Positions 1-7,026 of a DNA stretch of 39,697 bases are shown in pieces (positions within the stretch are counted from its first letter, which is position 1; every line of letters starts with the position of its first letter). The notes beneath the pieces were generated by a model. The model worked only from the letters and a program-made list of their open reading frames with translations, had not been told where the DNA came from and searched no databases. The translations under genes and the position numbers were made by a program. The DNA is taken from positions 1-39,697 of the forward strand of contig JAFRRE010000111.1 of NCBI GenBank assembly GCA_017428285.1. Direction: 5' to 3'. The stretch comes from Bacteroidales bacterium. Lineage in GTDB: Bacteria; Bacteroidota; Bacteroidia; Bacteroidales; F082.

Positions 1-60
1 GCCAGCCTCCGGCCTCATGAAGGGGCTATCTACAGCTGGTTCTGTTGTTGAGTCTTGGAA

Positions 61-1242
61 TTATTCGTCTACTGCGATTCCAGCTTCTCCAAACCCATTG
101 CCATCGACCGAGCAATTTACCTCTATTTGTGGATAATAGCGTTTAAGCGCATAAAGCAAAGGCTCACTCGCACTACTCTCGGCATGAAGTAGAAGGTTAT
201 TTGCTGTCAAACGTTTCATCTTCGTGATGTTGCCCTCATAATATGGCGATCCGACCAACTTCTTGAAAAGGATGTCGAAAGGCACGTACATCCCGCCCAG
301 ACCATTATCAAGAACGCCGTACTTTTCGGCCAAAACCCGTATGTCATGTTCCACTTTGTCGAGTTCGGCAGGATCTCCTTGAAGACAATAATCACTCTCA
401 ACGACCTCACATTCATCATCGCTTTCTTCATTGGGGTCGTAATCATCCCATTCCGCGAGGTCGTATAACTCTTTCGCCTGTTTTTTGTCAATGAAGATGC
501 CATGCTCCTCGTCGCCGTAAGCATAATGGTGAGCCAAGTACAAGGCTGCATCTTTATCACCTTTGTGAGTCATTTCCCAAAGACGGTCAATGTTGTTCAA
601 TGCTTCAGTAGCATGCACATCGCCTCGATCGCTGAGCTCTTGTAGGACGGGTTGGATGTCGTCATTAGAAAAGCCATACGAGCCTTTCGATTCGTACCAA
701 AAAGCATTCAGGTCTTCGGTATTGGCTTCTTTTACACCGTTGCAGATTTGTTTAAGGATTTCTTTTTCCTCGGCGGCGGGTTCTGCAACCAATAATTCGC
801 TGCGTTCCACAGACACTATTTCGCCAGCGTCTTCGTTTTCAAAATCTTGCATCCAGAAACGGTATCTCTTTCTTTGGAGTTCGGCGAATTGCTCAACAAG
901 ATTGTGGATTTGTTCTTTTACGGCTTCTTCCAAACACCGCCGCATCACAGAAACGGCATAGTGGAGGAATTTAACGTTACCATCCAAATTGTAGCTCAGT
1001 GCGGCCTTCTTCAAACCTTCAACACCGATGGTAATCAATTCTTCCAATTTTAGTCCACGATGCTGATACTGTGCGGCCAAGGCAACCACAAACCTCATGC
1101 TTGATTGGTGCAGCAGTTCCATCTCGTCGCAGTCAGAGCCTTTTTCATGAATAGCTTTGAGCAGTTCCAATTCCTGGTCTGCGCTCAATAGAGGTGCACG
1201 GCCAATCTCTTGCAGGAATTTGTCTAGGTTTTCGATTTTCAT
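61..1242 (-). CDS. Sigma-70-like region 1.2/2 protein fused to a Sel1-type repeat tail (393 aa)
   Basis: Residues 5-30 (DKFLQEIGR, then a helix) match sigma-70 region 1.2 of Bacteroidetes RpoD. Residues 49-110 follow region 2 (MRFVVALAAQYQHRGL, LEELITIGVEGLKKA). The tryptophan-rich melting motif of region 2.3-2.4 (normally WWIRQ) reads SVMRRC here, and regions 3 and 4 are absent. The second half is acidic. Residues about 218-266 (KGDKDAALYLAHHYAYG, then a KKQAKELYDLA helix) look like a Sel1/TPR repeat. The ATG at 1242 is preferred because the longer open frame would overlap the next gene, and region 1.2 begins right after it. It is the last gene of the left block. It could be a degenerate sigma factor, a core-polymerase-binding decoy, or a domesticated regulator. 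The fold assignment is fairly sure; the function is unknown. Confidence 0.75.
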   Translation of the reverse strand: MKIENLDKFLQEIGRAPLLSADQELELLKAIHEKGSDCDEMELLHQSSMRFVVALAAQYQHRGLKLEELITIGVEGLKKAALSYNLDGNVKFLHYAVSVMRRCLEEAVKEQIHNLVEQFAELQRKRYRFWMQDFENEDAGEIVSVERSELLVAEPAAEEKEILKQICNGVKEANTEDLNAFWYESKGSYGFSNDDIQPVLQELSDRGDVHATEALNNIDRLWEMTHKGDKDAALYLAHHYAYGDEEHGIFIDKKQAKELYDLAEWDDYDPNEESDDECEVVESDYCLQGDPAELDKVEHDIRVLAEKYGVLDNGLGGMYVPFDILFKKLVGSPYYEGNITKMKRLTANNLLLHAESSASEPLLYALKRYYPQIEVNCSVDGNGFGEAGIAVDE

Positions 1243-1360
1243 AGTTTTTCCAGTTTTATCGTTGTTTTTGAAAAGTTGATTATTGATGCGTTTCAAAGGG
1301 CGTTGTTTTAATTCTATAGAAAGGTTTATACAATTTTTAAACCTCAGACGAAACAAAAAC

Positions 1361-1585
1361 TCAGGCAGCAAGAGCCAAAGGCTCCTGCTGCTGGACTTTA
1401 GTGAGGTGGTTGGTTTTGATAAAGTCTTTGATGAACTTTTCCAGTTCTTTGGGTTTGAGTCCAAAGAGTGTGATGATGTAGAGTCCGTTTTCTTCTGTGA
1501 TGGTGTTGTAGATTTTGTTTTTCTTGACGAAACGACGGATTTGGGTGAATTGCTTCTCTGAGGAGGTTTTGATGGTTGTGTTCAT
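1361..1585 (-). CDS. Small hypothetical protein (74 aa)
   Basis: The 74-residue basic protein begins MNTTIKTSSEKQFTQIRRF and has a predicted beta-hairpin then helix (GLYIITLFGLKPKELEKFIKD). I recognise no family. It has its own degenerate copy of the block's promoter at 1613-1645 and sits 118 bp upstream of the sigma-like gene, so the two may be co-transcribed. The composition (even hydrophobic spacing, AAA-rich end) looks coding. No membrane segment or signal peptide is visible. It might be a small DNA- or RNA-binding protein, but that is only a guess from its charge. Confidence 0.6.
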   Translation of the reverse strand: MNTTIKTSSEKQFTQIRRFVKKNKIYNTITEENGLYIITLFGLKPKELEKFIKDFIKTNHLTKVQQQEPLALAA

Positions 1586-1612
1586 AAGGATGTTGTTTTA
1601 AGGGGTTAGGCC

Positions 1613-1645
1613 TTAAGATAGTTCTTTTTTTCCGAAAATTTAAAG
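1613..1645 (-). promoter_or_regulatory. Promoter, block family, degenerate copy
   Basis: Reading the minus strand, a TTTAAATTTTCGG stretch is followed about 20 nt later by TATCTTAA, a weak match to the Bacteroidetes -7 box TAnnTTTG. The spacer resembles the other promoters of the left block. It lies 28 nt upstream of the 74-aa gene. Confidence 0.45.
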
Positions 1646-1675
1646 ATTAGGGCAAAAATATTTTTCAAAACAGTT

Positions 1676-2611
1676 TTATTCGAACTCTTGAATCGTCTCG
1701 AAACTGCACCACGGCTTGGCTTTTTCAAAGGCTTTGCGGCTGCCTTTTGGCACAAAGAGGCGGTCGTTCCAATTTGCGGGCCAGCCCGTCGAATCGTCGT
1801 TGAGCATCTCCACCTGGCATTGGGCAGGGTCGGTGAAATGGACGTAGATGTCCCTTCCCTCGTAGGGGCCGTCATCGAAGGCCAAGCCAAGCTTGCGCAA
1901 CGAGACTGGCAGGTGAACCTCTGTGAGGCTGGTGCATTCGTCGAAAGCCCCGCTGCCGATTTCGGTCACTGAGTCGGGAATAACGACATTGGCCAAGTCG
2001 GCACAAGCACAGAAAGCGTCGTCTCCGATTTTCTTCAACGAATCAGGGATGATGACTTCCTCCAACTCATCAGAGCAGATGAAGGCCCGTTCTCCGATTT
2101 CAGCCACCGTGTTTGGAATAGGTTCTTTGGGGGTTCCTATCACTAACACGTTGTCTTTTTTGGTGACCAGATGTCCACTCCGCATTTCGTATGTTGGGTT
2201 GTCGGGAGCCACCTCAAGCACCAGATTTTCGCAGGGAAAAGCTTCGGGGTCGATTTTTCGCACCGAGGCGGGGATGAAAAGGTGTTTCAGGTTATCATAA
2301 TCCTGATAGGCATATTTTTCAATCTTGGTGACCGTGTCGGGAATCTCGACAGACTCAATCCTGCCCTTTCTCTCCTTCTCAGCACGCCATTGGCGCATTT
2401 CTTCTTCCTGCTTCTTGGCTTTCCTGATTTTGGGCCACGCAAAGGGCAAAAGGAAAGGCCAGACGATGACTCGCCAAAAGTTCCATTTTTCAGAGGACTT
2501 TTGGCCATATTTGGCATCGAAATAGTTCTCGTCCATCCAAACGACGATGAATATGCCGCCTGTGATATAAGCGGTGAAGATAAGGGCAAAAATAAGACTG
2601 TTGATGTCCAT
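1676..2611 (-). CDS. Membrane-anchored BspA-type leucine-rich repeat protein (311 aa)
   Basis: The N-terminus holds a transmembrane helix (about residues 5-26, LIFALIFTAYITGGIFIVVW). A second hydrophobic stretch at about 46-60 (WRVIVWPFLLPFAWP) is followed by a charged linker rich in K, E and R (62-86). From about residue 87 to 240 there are LRR_5 (BspA/Treponema) repeats with the pattern IPDSVTEIGxxAFxxCxxLxxV, interrupted by an irregular segment around 131-165. There is no cleavable signal or sorting domain, so the repeats probably face the cytoplasm. BspA-type repeats usually mediate protein binding. It has its own promoter (2637-2668). It is one of three LRR_5 genes in this block, and its ligand is unknown. 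Confidence 0.75.
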   Translation of the reverse strand: MDINSLIFALIFTAYITGGIFIVVWMDENYFDAKYGQKSSEKWNFWRVIVWPFLLPFAWPKIRKAKKQEEEMRQWRAEKERKGRIESVEIPDTVTKIEKYAYQDYDNLKHLFIPASVRKIDPEAFPCENLVLEVAPDNPTYEMRSGHLVTKKDNVLVIGTPKEPIPNTVAEIGERAFICSDELEEVIIPDSLKKIGDDAFCACADLANVVIPDSVTEIGSGAFDECTSLTEVHLPVSLRKLGLAFDDGPYEGRDIYVHFTDPAQCQVEMLNDDSTGWPANWNDRLFVPKGSRKAFEKAKPWCSFETIQEFE

Positions 2612-2636
2612 GATGTTGATGTTTTATGGGTTCAGC

Positions 2637-2668
2637 ATAATATAGTCATTTTTTGCCGAAAATTCAAA
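2637..2668 (-). promoter_or_regulatory. Promoter of the membrane LRR gene, block family
   Basis: On the minus strand the -33 box TTTG (2665-2668), a 20-nt spacer containing ATTTTCGGCAAAAAATG, and the -7 box TATATTAT (2637-2644) are present. The -7 box differs from TAnnTTTG at its last two positions. It lies 25 nt upstream of the ATG at 2611. Confidence 0.65.
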
Positions 2669-2671
2669 ATT

Positions 2672-2693
2672 CACCAATACATCGTGAGGTTTA
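2672..2693 (-). promoter_or_regulatory. Divergent copy of the recurrent CCTCGCGATG leader motif
   Basis: The minus strand reads TAAACCTCACGATGTATTGG, about 16 of 20 positions matching the leader seen before five other genes. Here it overlaps the stop codon of the 138-aa gene and lies upstream of, not downstream from, the promoter of the next gene. The closing ATCGC arm is missing. It is probably a displaced or decayed copy. Confidence 0.4.
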
Positions 2694-3107
2694 ATAGTAC
2701 CAATAATATCGGTTGTTTTCATCGAGCGCCCACCACTTTTTTTCTTCCATGAATTCGTATTCGCGCTCAAAGGCACGTCTCAAAGCTTTGGTTTTTATCT
2801 CCTGCTGCTTCCATGCGATGATAGCTTGGACAGTGGCGTTGTCCTTATTATTATCGATGATTTTAGCTGTATTGCCCTTTTCGATTTCTTCTTCAATTGC
2901 CCAAACGGTTTCGCAGGGCCTTTCCTTGATGACCAGCTTGGTTCCATCGGACTTAATGAATTTCATCTGCTCCTCATACTTGAAAATTTCATCGTAATGA
3001 GTTCTCAGCTCGTCCTGCAACTTTTCGCTTTCCCTTAACTCATCAATGGCTTGAAGCCTTTTCTTGTCGTTTTCTTCTACGTTTTTATAGTATTCAGCGC
3101 TTGTCAT
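2691..3107 (-). CDS. Hypothetical coiled-coil protein (138 aa)
   Basis: No family recognised. The protein is highly charged and mostly helical, with likely coiled coil at about residues 7-50 (NDKKRLQAIDELRESEKLQD) and 95-125. It has a short beta-like core between (IKSDGTKLVIKER) and ends in an aromatic WALDENNRYYWYY. There is no signal peptide or membrane helix. It starts 61 bp downstream of the small LRR gene with no clear promoter between, so it may be co-transcribed with it. The aromatic C-terminal tail is unusual and may be a binding peptide, which is inference only. Confidence 0.6.
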   Translation of the reverse strand: MTSAEYYKNVEENDKKRLQAIDELRESEKLQDELRTHYDEIFKYEEQMKFIKSDGTKLVIKERPCETVWAIEEEIEKGNTAKIIDNNKDNATVQAIIAWKQQEIKTKALRRAFEREYEFMEEKKWWALDENNRYYWYY

Positions 3108-3168
3108 GATGGCGATGCAGTTGATTTGCTTTTTGCAATGCTGTTATTAGACTTACCGACAAAAGCTA

Positions 3169-3609
3169 TCAATCCCAATGATCAGGCCGTTCTTCCCCTT
3201 TGTAATAAAAATCCAAGGCATAACCTTTTTTCAGATTCTCGGCAAGTTCCTCAGATGAAGGGTTTGTGATTATTGTTTTGGACACCCTTCTCAAATCGAA
3301 CCAACAATCCACTTCCTCAAGGTTTTCAGGAATTATCACCTCGCGCAATGCCGTGCAACCCCAAAAAGCATTCGCTTCAATTCGCTTCAAAGACTCACAT
3401 AACTTAATGGTGGTTAACGAGGTGCAGTCCTCGAAAACACCGGAACGGATTGTTTCGATGTTCATAACAAATTCCACTCTCTCCAACTTTTTATCCCCAC
3501 GCCAAGCATCAGAATTCACGATACCGCTCTCTAATGGGCAAACTTCCTCTTCTTCTTGGTTTATTCTCTTTACATGAATAACAGGTGTTGATTTTGATAA
3601 TAAAGCCAT
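3169..3609 (-). CDS. Small BspA-type LRR protein without signal peptide (146 aa)
   Basis: The first 35 residues are an acidic non-repeat segment (KRINQEEEEVCPLESG). Residues about 40-115 hold three LRR_5 repeats (VFEDCTSLTTIKL, AFWGCTALREVIIPENLEEV). The C-terminus (ALDFYYKGEERPDHWD) is charged. It has no secretion signal, so it is probably cytoplasmic. The start is fixed by the leader hairpin at 3618-3647, which ends 8 nt upstream of the ATG, the same spacing as in the other leader-bearing genes. It is one of three LRR_5 genes in the block, and the partner is unknown. Confidence 0.65.
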   Translation of the reverse strand: MALLSKSTPVIHVKRINQEEEEVCPLESGIVNSDAWRGDKKLERVEFVMNIETIRSGVFEDCTSLTTIKLCESLKRIEANAFWGCTALREVIIPENLEEVDCWFDLRRVSKTIITNPSSEELAENLKKGYALDFYYKGEERPDHWD

Positions 3610-3617
3610 AACTGTTT

Positions 3618-3647
3618 GCGATTGGCCTTTACATCGCGAGGTTTTTA
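3618..3647 (-). promoter_or_regulatory. Recurrent 5' leader hairpin (copy before the 146-aa LRR gene)
   Basis: The minus strand reads AACCTCGCGATGTAAAGG, then CCAATCGC. GCGAT and ATCGC can pair around a 10-nt loop, and CCT/AGG offers an alternative pairing. The 3' arm ends 8 nt before the ATG at 3609. The loop contains ATG directly followed by TAA. Confidence 0.6.
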
Positions 3648-3712
3648 GGTTAATTTGTTATAAGTCATTTAGGAGTGAAAAATCAATAACGGCGGCAAAA
3701 ACCATTCCGATG

Positions 3713-4144
3713 CTATTTGATTATTCCCCAAGCATTTTCATATTGTGTAACCATACTTCGTTTAACATTGTCACACCCAATTACTTTCTTCCATTCTGTC
3801 ATTTTGTTCCTTTCCATTTGTACCCTTCCCATTTCTTCATGACTGAGAATGTAATAATGCGAGATATTCTCAGAGTCAATGAAAACTAAAACCCAATAGT
3901 CTGGATGATAGTTTCGACTTTTATCATAGTACTTTTGGAAGAATCCAGTAACAAATCTATTACTCCGTGTGGTCTTCACTTCAATTCTTTTAAATGATCC
4001 ATCATCAAGATGGACAAAAATGTCAACCGCCTTAGAGTTACCCATTGTTATGCTAACATCAAATCCTCGTTTGGATAGTTCTGCACAGACACCATACTCG
4101 CCCGCCATACTTAATTTTTGTTTGTCACCTGATGTTGTTTTCAT
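3713..4144 (-). CDS. Stand-alone PD-(D/E)XK-type nuclease-like protein (143 aa)
   Basis: Residues 13-60 carry the restriction-endonuclease/resolvase-like core: Glu16 in MAGEYGV, Asp41 in AVDIFV, and Glu55-x-Lys57 in RIEVKTTR. This spacing is typical of small PD-(D/E)XK proteins. The rest is mixed alpha/beta with a YWVLVFID strand and no second domain. The ATG at 4144 is chosen over a GTG three codons upstream. Its promoter and leader are a diverged copy of those of the DUF2779 gene (see 4185-4249). It may act as a small defence or DNA-repair nuclease. Motif evidence is good, substrate unknown. Confidence 0.7.
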   Translation of the reverse strand: MKTTSGDKQKLSMAGEYGVCAELSKRGFDVSITMGNSKAVDIFVHLDDGSFKRIEVKTTRSNRFVTGFFQKYYDKSRNYHPDYWVLVFIDSENISHYYILSHEEMGRVQMERNKMTEWKKVIGCDNVKRSMVTQYENAWGIIK

Positions 4145-4184
4145 AATTAACACATTTTGAAGTTTATAAATAAATGATTATTTT

Positions 4185-4249
4185 AGAGTCCTTTTATATC
4201 ATTTGCGGTTTTCAATGCAAAAATAGATACTTTTTGCTAAAAATTCATA
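4185..4249 (-). promoter_or_regulatory. Promoter plus fossil start of a DUF2779-type gene, now driving the nuclease gene
   Basis: The minus strand has a perfect -7 box TATTTTTG (4218-4225) and a -33-like TATG (4246-4249) at a 20-nt spacing. Downstream, TTGAAAACCGCAAATGA then ATAAAAGGACTCT matches the leader and first codons of the DUF2779 gene at 6908-6949 almost base for base. The start ATG has become ATA, and a TAA follows. It therefore looks like a duplicated 5' end. Confidence 0.65.
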
Positions 4250-4261
4250 ATTTTTTCTTCC

Positions 4262-5272
4262 TCACTTCTCTGCCATACTCTCCGACTTCTCCGCAGGCAG
4301 TTCCACGATGAGTCTGTGAAGCTCTTCGGGTAGGCGCTTCTTATAGTAGTCGGCCCTCTTAGCAGGAACAAAGATGGTTTTTAGGGCGGTGCAACCTTCA
4401 AAGGCACTCTCTTCGATCTCCTTCACCGAATCGGGAATAGCGATGCTTGTTAGGCCTGTGCAACCATAAAAGGCTCCAACTCCAATCTTTGTCACCGTGT
4501 CGGGAATTATTGTGTTTTTGCATCCTAGACATAATATGTAGCCTTTAGCATCTCGCTGAATGAGGGCATTGCAACCGTCGTCTGAAGGAAGATACAATAC
4601 ATTTCCCCATTCAACAACAATGCGGCTCAGTTCTGGACAACCACCGAAAGCATATTCTCTAATCTCAGATACTGATTTGGAGATAACGATGCTTGTCAAG
4701 CCTGTACAGTTATAGAAGGCCTTCTCTCCAATCACCGACACCGAACTGGGGATGACAATGCTTTTTAGCCCTATGCAGTCTTCAAAGGCGTTTTCCCAAA
4801 TATACGTCACGGAGTCGGGGATAATGATGCTAGTCAGACCCGTGCAACCTTTGAAAGCCCCTGTTCTAATCTGAGTTACCGAATCAGGAATGACGACACT
4901 TGTCAGACCCGTGCAACCAAAGAAGACATGTTCGTAAATCGTCGTCACTGAGTTGGGAATAACGATGTTTGTCAGACCTGTGCAGCCTTCAAAGGCGCTT
5001 TCTCCAATCGTTCTCACAGAATCAGGGATGACGATGCTTGCTAGACTCGTGCAATCTTTGAAGACACGTTCTTCAATCATCGTCACCGAGTTGGGGATAA
5101 TGACGCTTGTCAGGCCCGTGCAACCTTCAAAGGCGGATTCTCCAATCCTCATCACGGATTCGGGGATAATGACACTCGTCAAATCAGTGCGGCCTTCGAA
5201 AGCAGGGAATCCAACTGTCGTTTTTCCTTTCGGAATGATTCCAACACCGTTTTTCACTTTATAATTTGCCAT
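4262..5272 (-). CDS. BspA-type LRR protein, cytoplasmic (336 aa)
   Basis: There is no signal peptide; the protein begins MANYKVKNGVGIIPKGKTT. About ten LRR_5 repeats of 23 residues follow (consensus AFEGCTGLTSVVIPDSVTxI): eight in an uninterrupted run (about 30-212), a non-repeat insert of some 40 residues (GNVLYLPSDDGCNALIQRD region), then two more. The DNA repeats are close copies of a 69-bp unit, indicating recent expansion. The C-terminus (VELPAEKSESMAEK) is charged. BspA repeats in secreted proteins bind host factors. Without a signal, an intracellular binding or sensing role is more likely here, as inference. A leader hairpin lies 10 nt upstream of the ATG. Confidence 0.8.
   Translation of the reverse strand: MANYKVKNGVGIIPKGKTTVGFPAFEGRTDLTSVIIPESVMRIGESAFEGCTGLTSVIIPNSVTMIEERVFKDCTSLASIVIPDSVRTIGESAFEGCTGLTNIVIPNSVTTIYEHVFFGCTGLTSVVIPDSVTQIRTGAFKGCTGLTSIIIPDSVTYIWENAFEDCIGLKSIVIPSSVSVIGEKAFYNCTGLTSIVISKSVSEIREYAFGGCPELSRIVVEWGNVLYLPSDDGCNALIQRDAKGYILCLGCKNTIIPDTVTKIGVGAFYGCTGLTSIAIPDSVKEIEESAFEGCTALKTIFVPAKRADYYKKRLPEELHRLIVELPAEKSESMAEK
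4320..5210 (-). repeat. 69-bp tandem coding repeats of the LRR gene
   Basis: The unit encoding the 23-residue LRR_5 repeat recurs about ten times with high nucleotide identity (for example the plus-strand phrase CTTGTCAGACCCGTGCAACC). Such arrays expand and contract by slippage or recombination, so repeat number is likely to vary between strains. Confidence 0.7.
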
Positions 5273-5282
5273 AGGTTAGCTT

Positions 5283-5313
5283 GCGATTACCTTTTTACGT
5301 CGCGAGGTTTTTA
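5283..5313 (-). promoter_or_regulatory. Recurrent 5' leader hairpin (copy before the 336-aa LRR gene)
   Basis: The minus strand reads AACCTCGCGACGTAAAAAGG, then TAATCGC. GCGA and TCGC pair; the loop is one base longer than in the other copies, and the inner C/A pair is lost. The 3' arm ends 10 nt before the ATG at 5272. Confidence 0.6.
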
Positions 5314-5345
5314 TGGATTATCACTATATTAAATTCTTATTCTGA

Positions 5346-6920
5346 TTATTTCGCCACAACTTCCAATCTCTCCCAAACCTTCACCATAGCCCAAGTGTCA
5401 AGCTCGCAGTAGCGAAGCAGGGCTTCACGGCTGGCTTCGGCTTCCTCGGGCGGCATATCCTTGATTCTTGGGAAGAGCGTCATCGCATTGCCACCGTTCT
5501 GGCAACGTTCGTCGAGGTTGTGGTAATTGAGTTCCAGGTCGTCGGGGAAGAGCGCAGGTAGCACACTCTTGATACTGAATGAGCCACCCATGGCGGGCAC
5601 ATAATAATCTCCGGCACGGAATGGATCGATGAGGTCGACGATGTGGTCGGCAATATTCAGCAGATGTTCGCTGAGGTCTGGATAGAGCGAAGCCAATTCT
5701 TCGATACGGTTGCACTCGAAGCTTTTGTTGTAGGCCAGGGTGCAGACGTTCATCGGGATGTCCTTGCAAAGCTGCTCGGCCACAGCGCGACGCGGGTCAG
5801 TGCCGTCGCTGGGTGCCAGAAACTCCTTGTGCTCGTATGGCGCAGAGGCACTTTTCTTAACGTGGAGCGAATACTGGAAGGTAATCTGTTGGTATGGCTT
5901 CTGTCCATCAAATTGAGGGACTGCTTGCTGTAGGGTCTCAAAGTCAAGGAAATAGAGTGGATAACTCAGGCCGGAAAGAAACTTGCGGATGCCCGCAACA
6001 TTGATGTGTTCCGTTTTGTTCAGCGCGCATCCCACCTGCATCAGCTGTAAGGGCAGCGTCTTGTTGGGTTTCTTGATATATTTCGGGTCTGACGTCTTGT
6101 TTTGTAGCTCTACCAACACATCCTCAAACGAAATGTGTCCGGCCTTATAGTATTTCAGCTTTTCTGAGAAGTTCATGCTGTATATGTCGAACACCGTCGG
6201 CTCGTCCTCGGGCACGCCATGAAGACGCTTGCAATAGTTAAGGAAGGCGCATTTATAGGGCTTCGTGCAGTGCTTTTCAAGGTCAATGTCGGGCTCGTTG
6301 CAGTCACACAGCACCTTCATCGCCCGTTTCACTTGGGTCGGCACTTTCAGGTATTCGTTATCCACCAACTTCTCCATGTCGACGATGACGAACAACTGTT
6401 GCAAGTCAAGCTCTCCCTTTCGCACATAGTTGCTGTTGAGGCATACCAGGAAGGTGTTGATGACTTTGAGGCCGCATTTTTCAAGCAGCCATTTCTGGTA
6501 AGCGATGTCGGGCGCATACTTTTCGAGTTCGGTCTCCTTACCATCGTACTCCGGGAAACTTGTGCTCTTCACCTCGTAGATGTCCCATCCGTCGCCGTTA
6601 CGGCGCAGAATGTCGACGGCGCAGTAATTGTCGTCGAGGGCGAACGAAGCCTCGCAGATGTTGTCAGTGCCGCGGTCCATCTCCTGTCGGGTCAGGTCTA
6701 CCATGGCGTTGAGGTCGAGGCTGCCGTCAGGGTTTTTGGTGGTCACATCGATGTACGTGCCGAAGAGTTGCATGGCGAGGTCACCGACCTCATTGCCTTG
6801 TTCGAAGCGGGCTTGCAAAGCCGGGTCTTCTGTTGCTGCTTCTGGTTTAAACACCTTCAGCCAGAGGATCTTAGGGCATTGGCAGAAGGCCGTGTAGCGT
6901 GATTTGGAGAGTCCTTTCAT
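5346..6920 (-). CDS. DUF2779-family protein: Cas4-like Fe-S nuclease domain plus DnaQ-like exonuclease domain (524 aa)
   Basis: Residues 1-125 contain a Cas4/RecB-like PD-(D/E)XK core: SRYTAFCQCPK with Cys13/Cys15, Asp103 (AVDIL), and Glu116-x-Lys118 (YEVKST). Cys218, Cys224 and Cys230 (CTKPYKCAFLNYC) probably complete an Fe-S cluster. Residues about 318-524 form the DUF2779 RNase H-like exonuclease: Asp327 and Glu329 in YFLDFETL, AYNKSFECNRIEELA, and a C-terminal YCELDTWAMVKVW helix. The ATG at 6920 follows a perfect promoter. DUF2779 proteins are widespread predicted nucleases of unproven function, often near defence genes. Fragments related to both ends of this gene occur nearby (4185-4249 and 11363-11540). 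Confidence 0.85.
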   Translation of the reverse strand: MKGLSKSRYTAFCQCPKILWLKVFKPEAATEDPALQARFEQGNEVGDLAMQLFGTYIDVTTKNPDGSLDLNAMVDLTRQEMDRGTDNICEASFALDDNYCAVDILRRNGDGWDIYEVKSTSFPEYDGKETELEKYAPDIAYQKWLLEKCGLKVINTFLVCLNSNYVRKGELDLQQLFVIVDMEKLVDNEYLKVPTQVKRAMKVLCDCNEPDIDLEKHCTKPYKCAFLNYCKRLHGVPEDEPTVFDIYSMNFSEKLKYYKAGHISFEDVLVELQNKTSDPKYIKKPNKTLPLQLMQVGCALNKTEHINVAGIRKFLSGLSYPLYFLDFETLQQAVPQFDGQKPYQQITFQYSLHVKKSASAPYEHKEFLAPSDGTDPRRAVAEQLCKDIPMNVCTLAYNKSFECNRIEELASLYPDLSEHLLNIADHIVDLIDPFRAGDYYVPAMGGSFSIKSVLPALFPDDLELNYHNLDERCQNGGNAMTLFPRIKDMPPEEAEASREALLRYCELDTWAMVKVWERLEVVAK

Positions 6921-6941
6921 GTCATTTGTGGTTTTCAACTG

Positions 6942-6973
6942 CAAAGATAAAACTATTTTGAAGAAAATTCAAA
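6942..6973 (-). promoter_or_regulatory. Promoter of the DUF2779 gene
   Basis: On the minus strand, TTTG (6970-6973), a 20-nt spacer and TATCTTTG (6942-6949) form a perfect Bacteroidetes promoter. The -33 box grows directly out of the T-tract of the upstream terminator (6971-7008). Confidence 0.8.
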
Positions 6974-7008
6974 AAAAGTGGCGCAAGCCATGAAAAACCC
7001 GCGCCACT
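6971..7008 (-). terminator. Intrinsic terminator after the 207-aa gene
   Basis: On the minus strand, AGTGGCGC and GCGCCACT form an 8-bp stem around a 16-nt loop, followed by TTTTTTT. It lies just downstream of the stop codon at 7027. Confidence 0.8.
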
Positions 7009-7026
7009 CAATCCGTCATCGTCAGA

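Noticed and set aside
4262..5272. CRISPR-like array from the regular 69-bp repeats
   Set aside because: The repeats are contiguous coding units of an LRR protein, without unique spacers.
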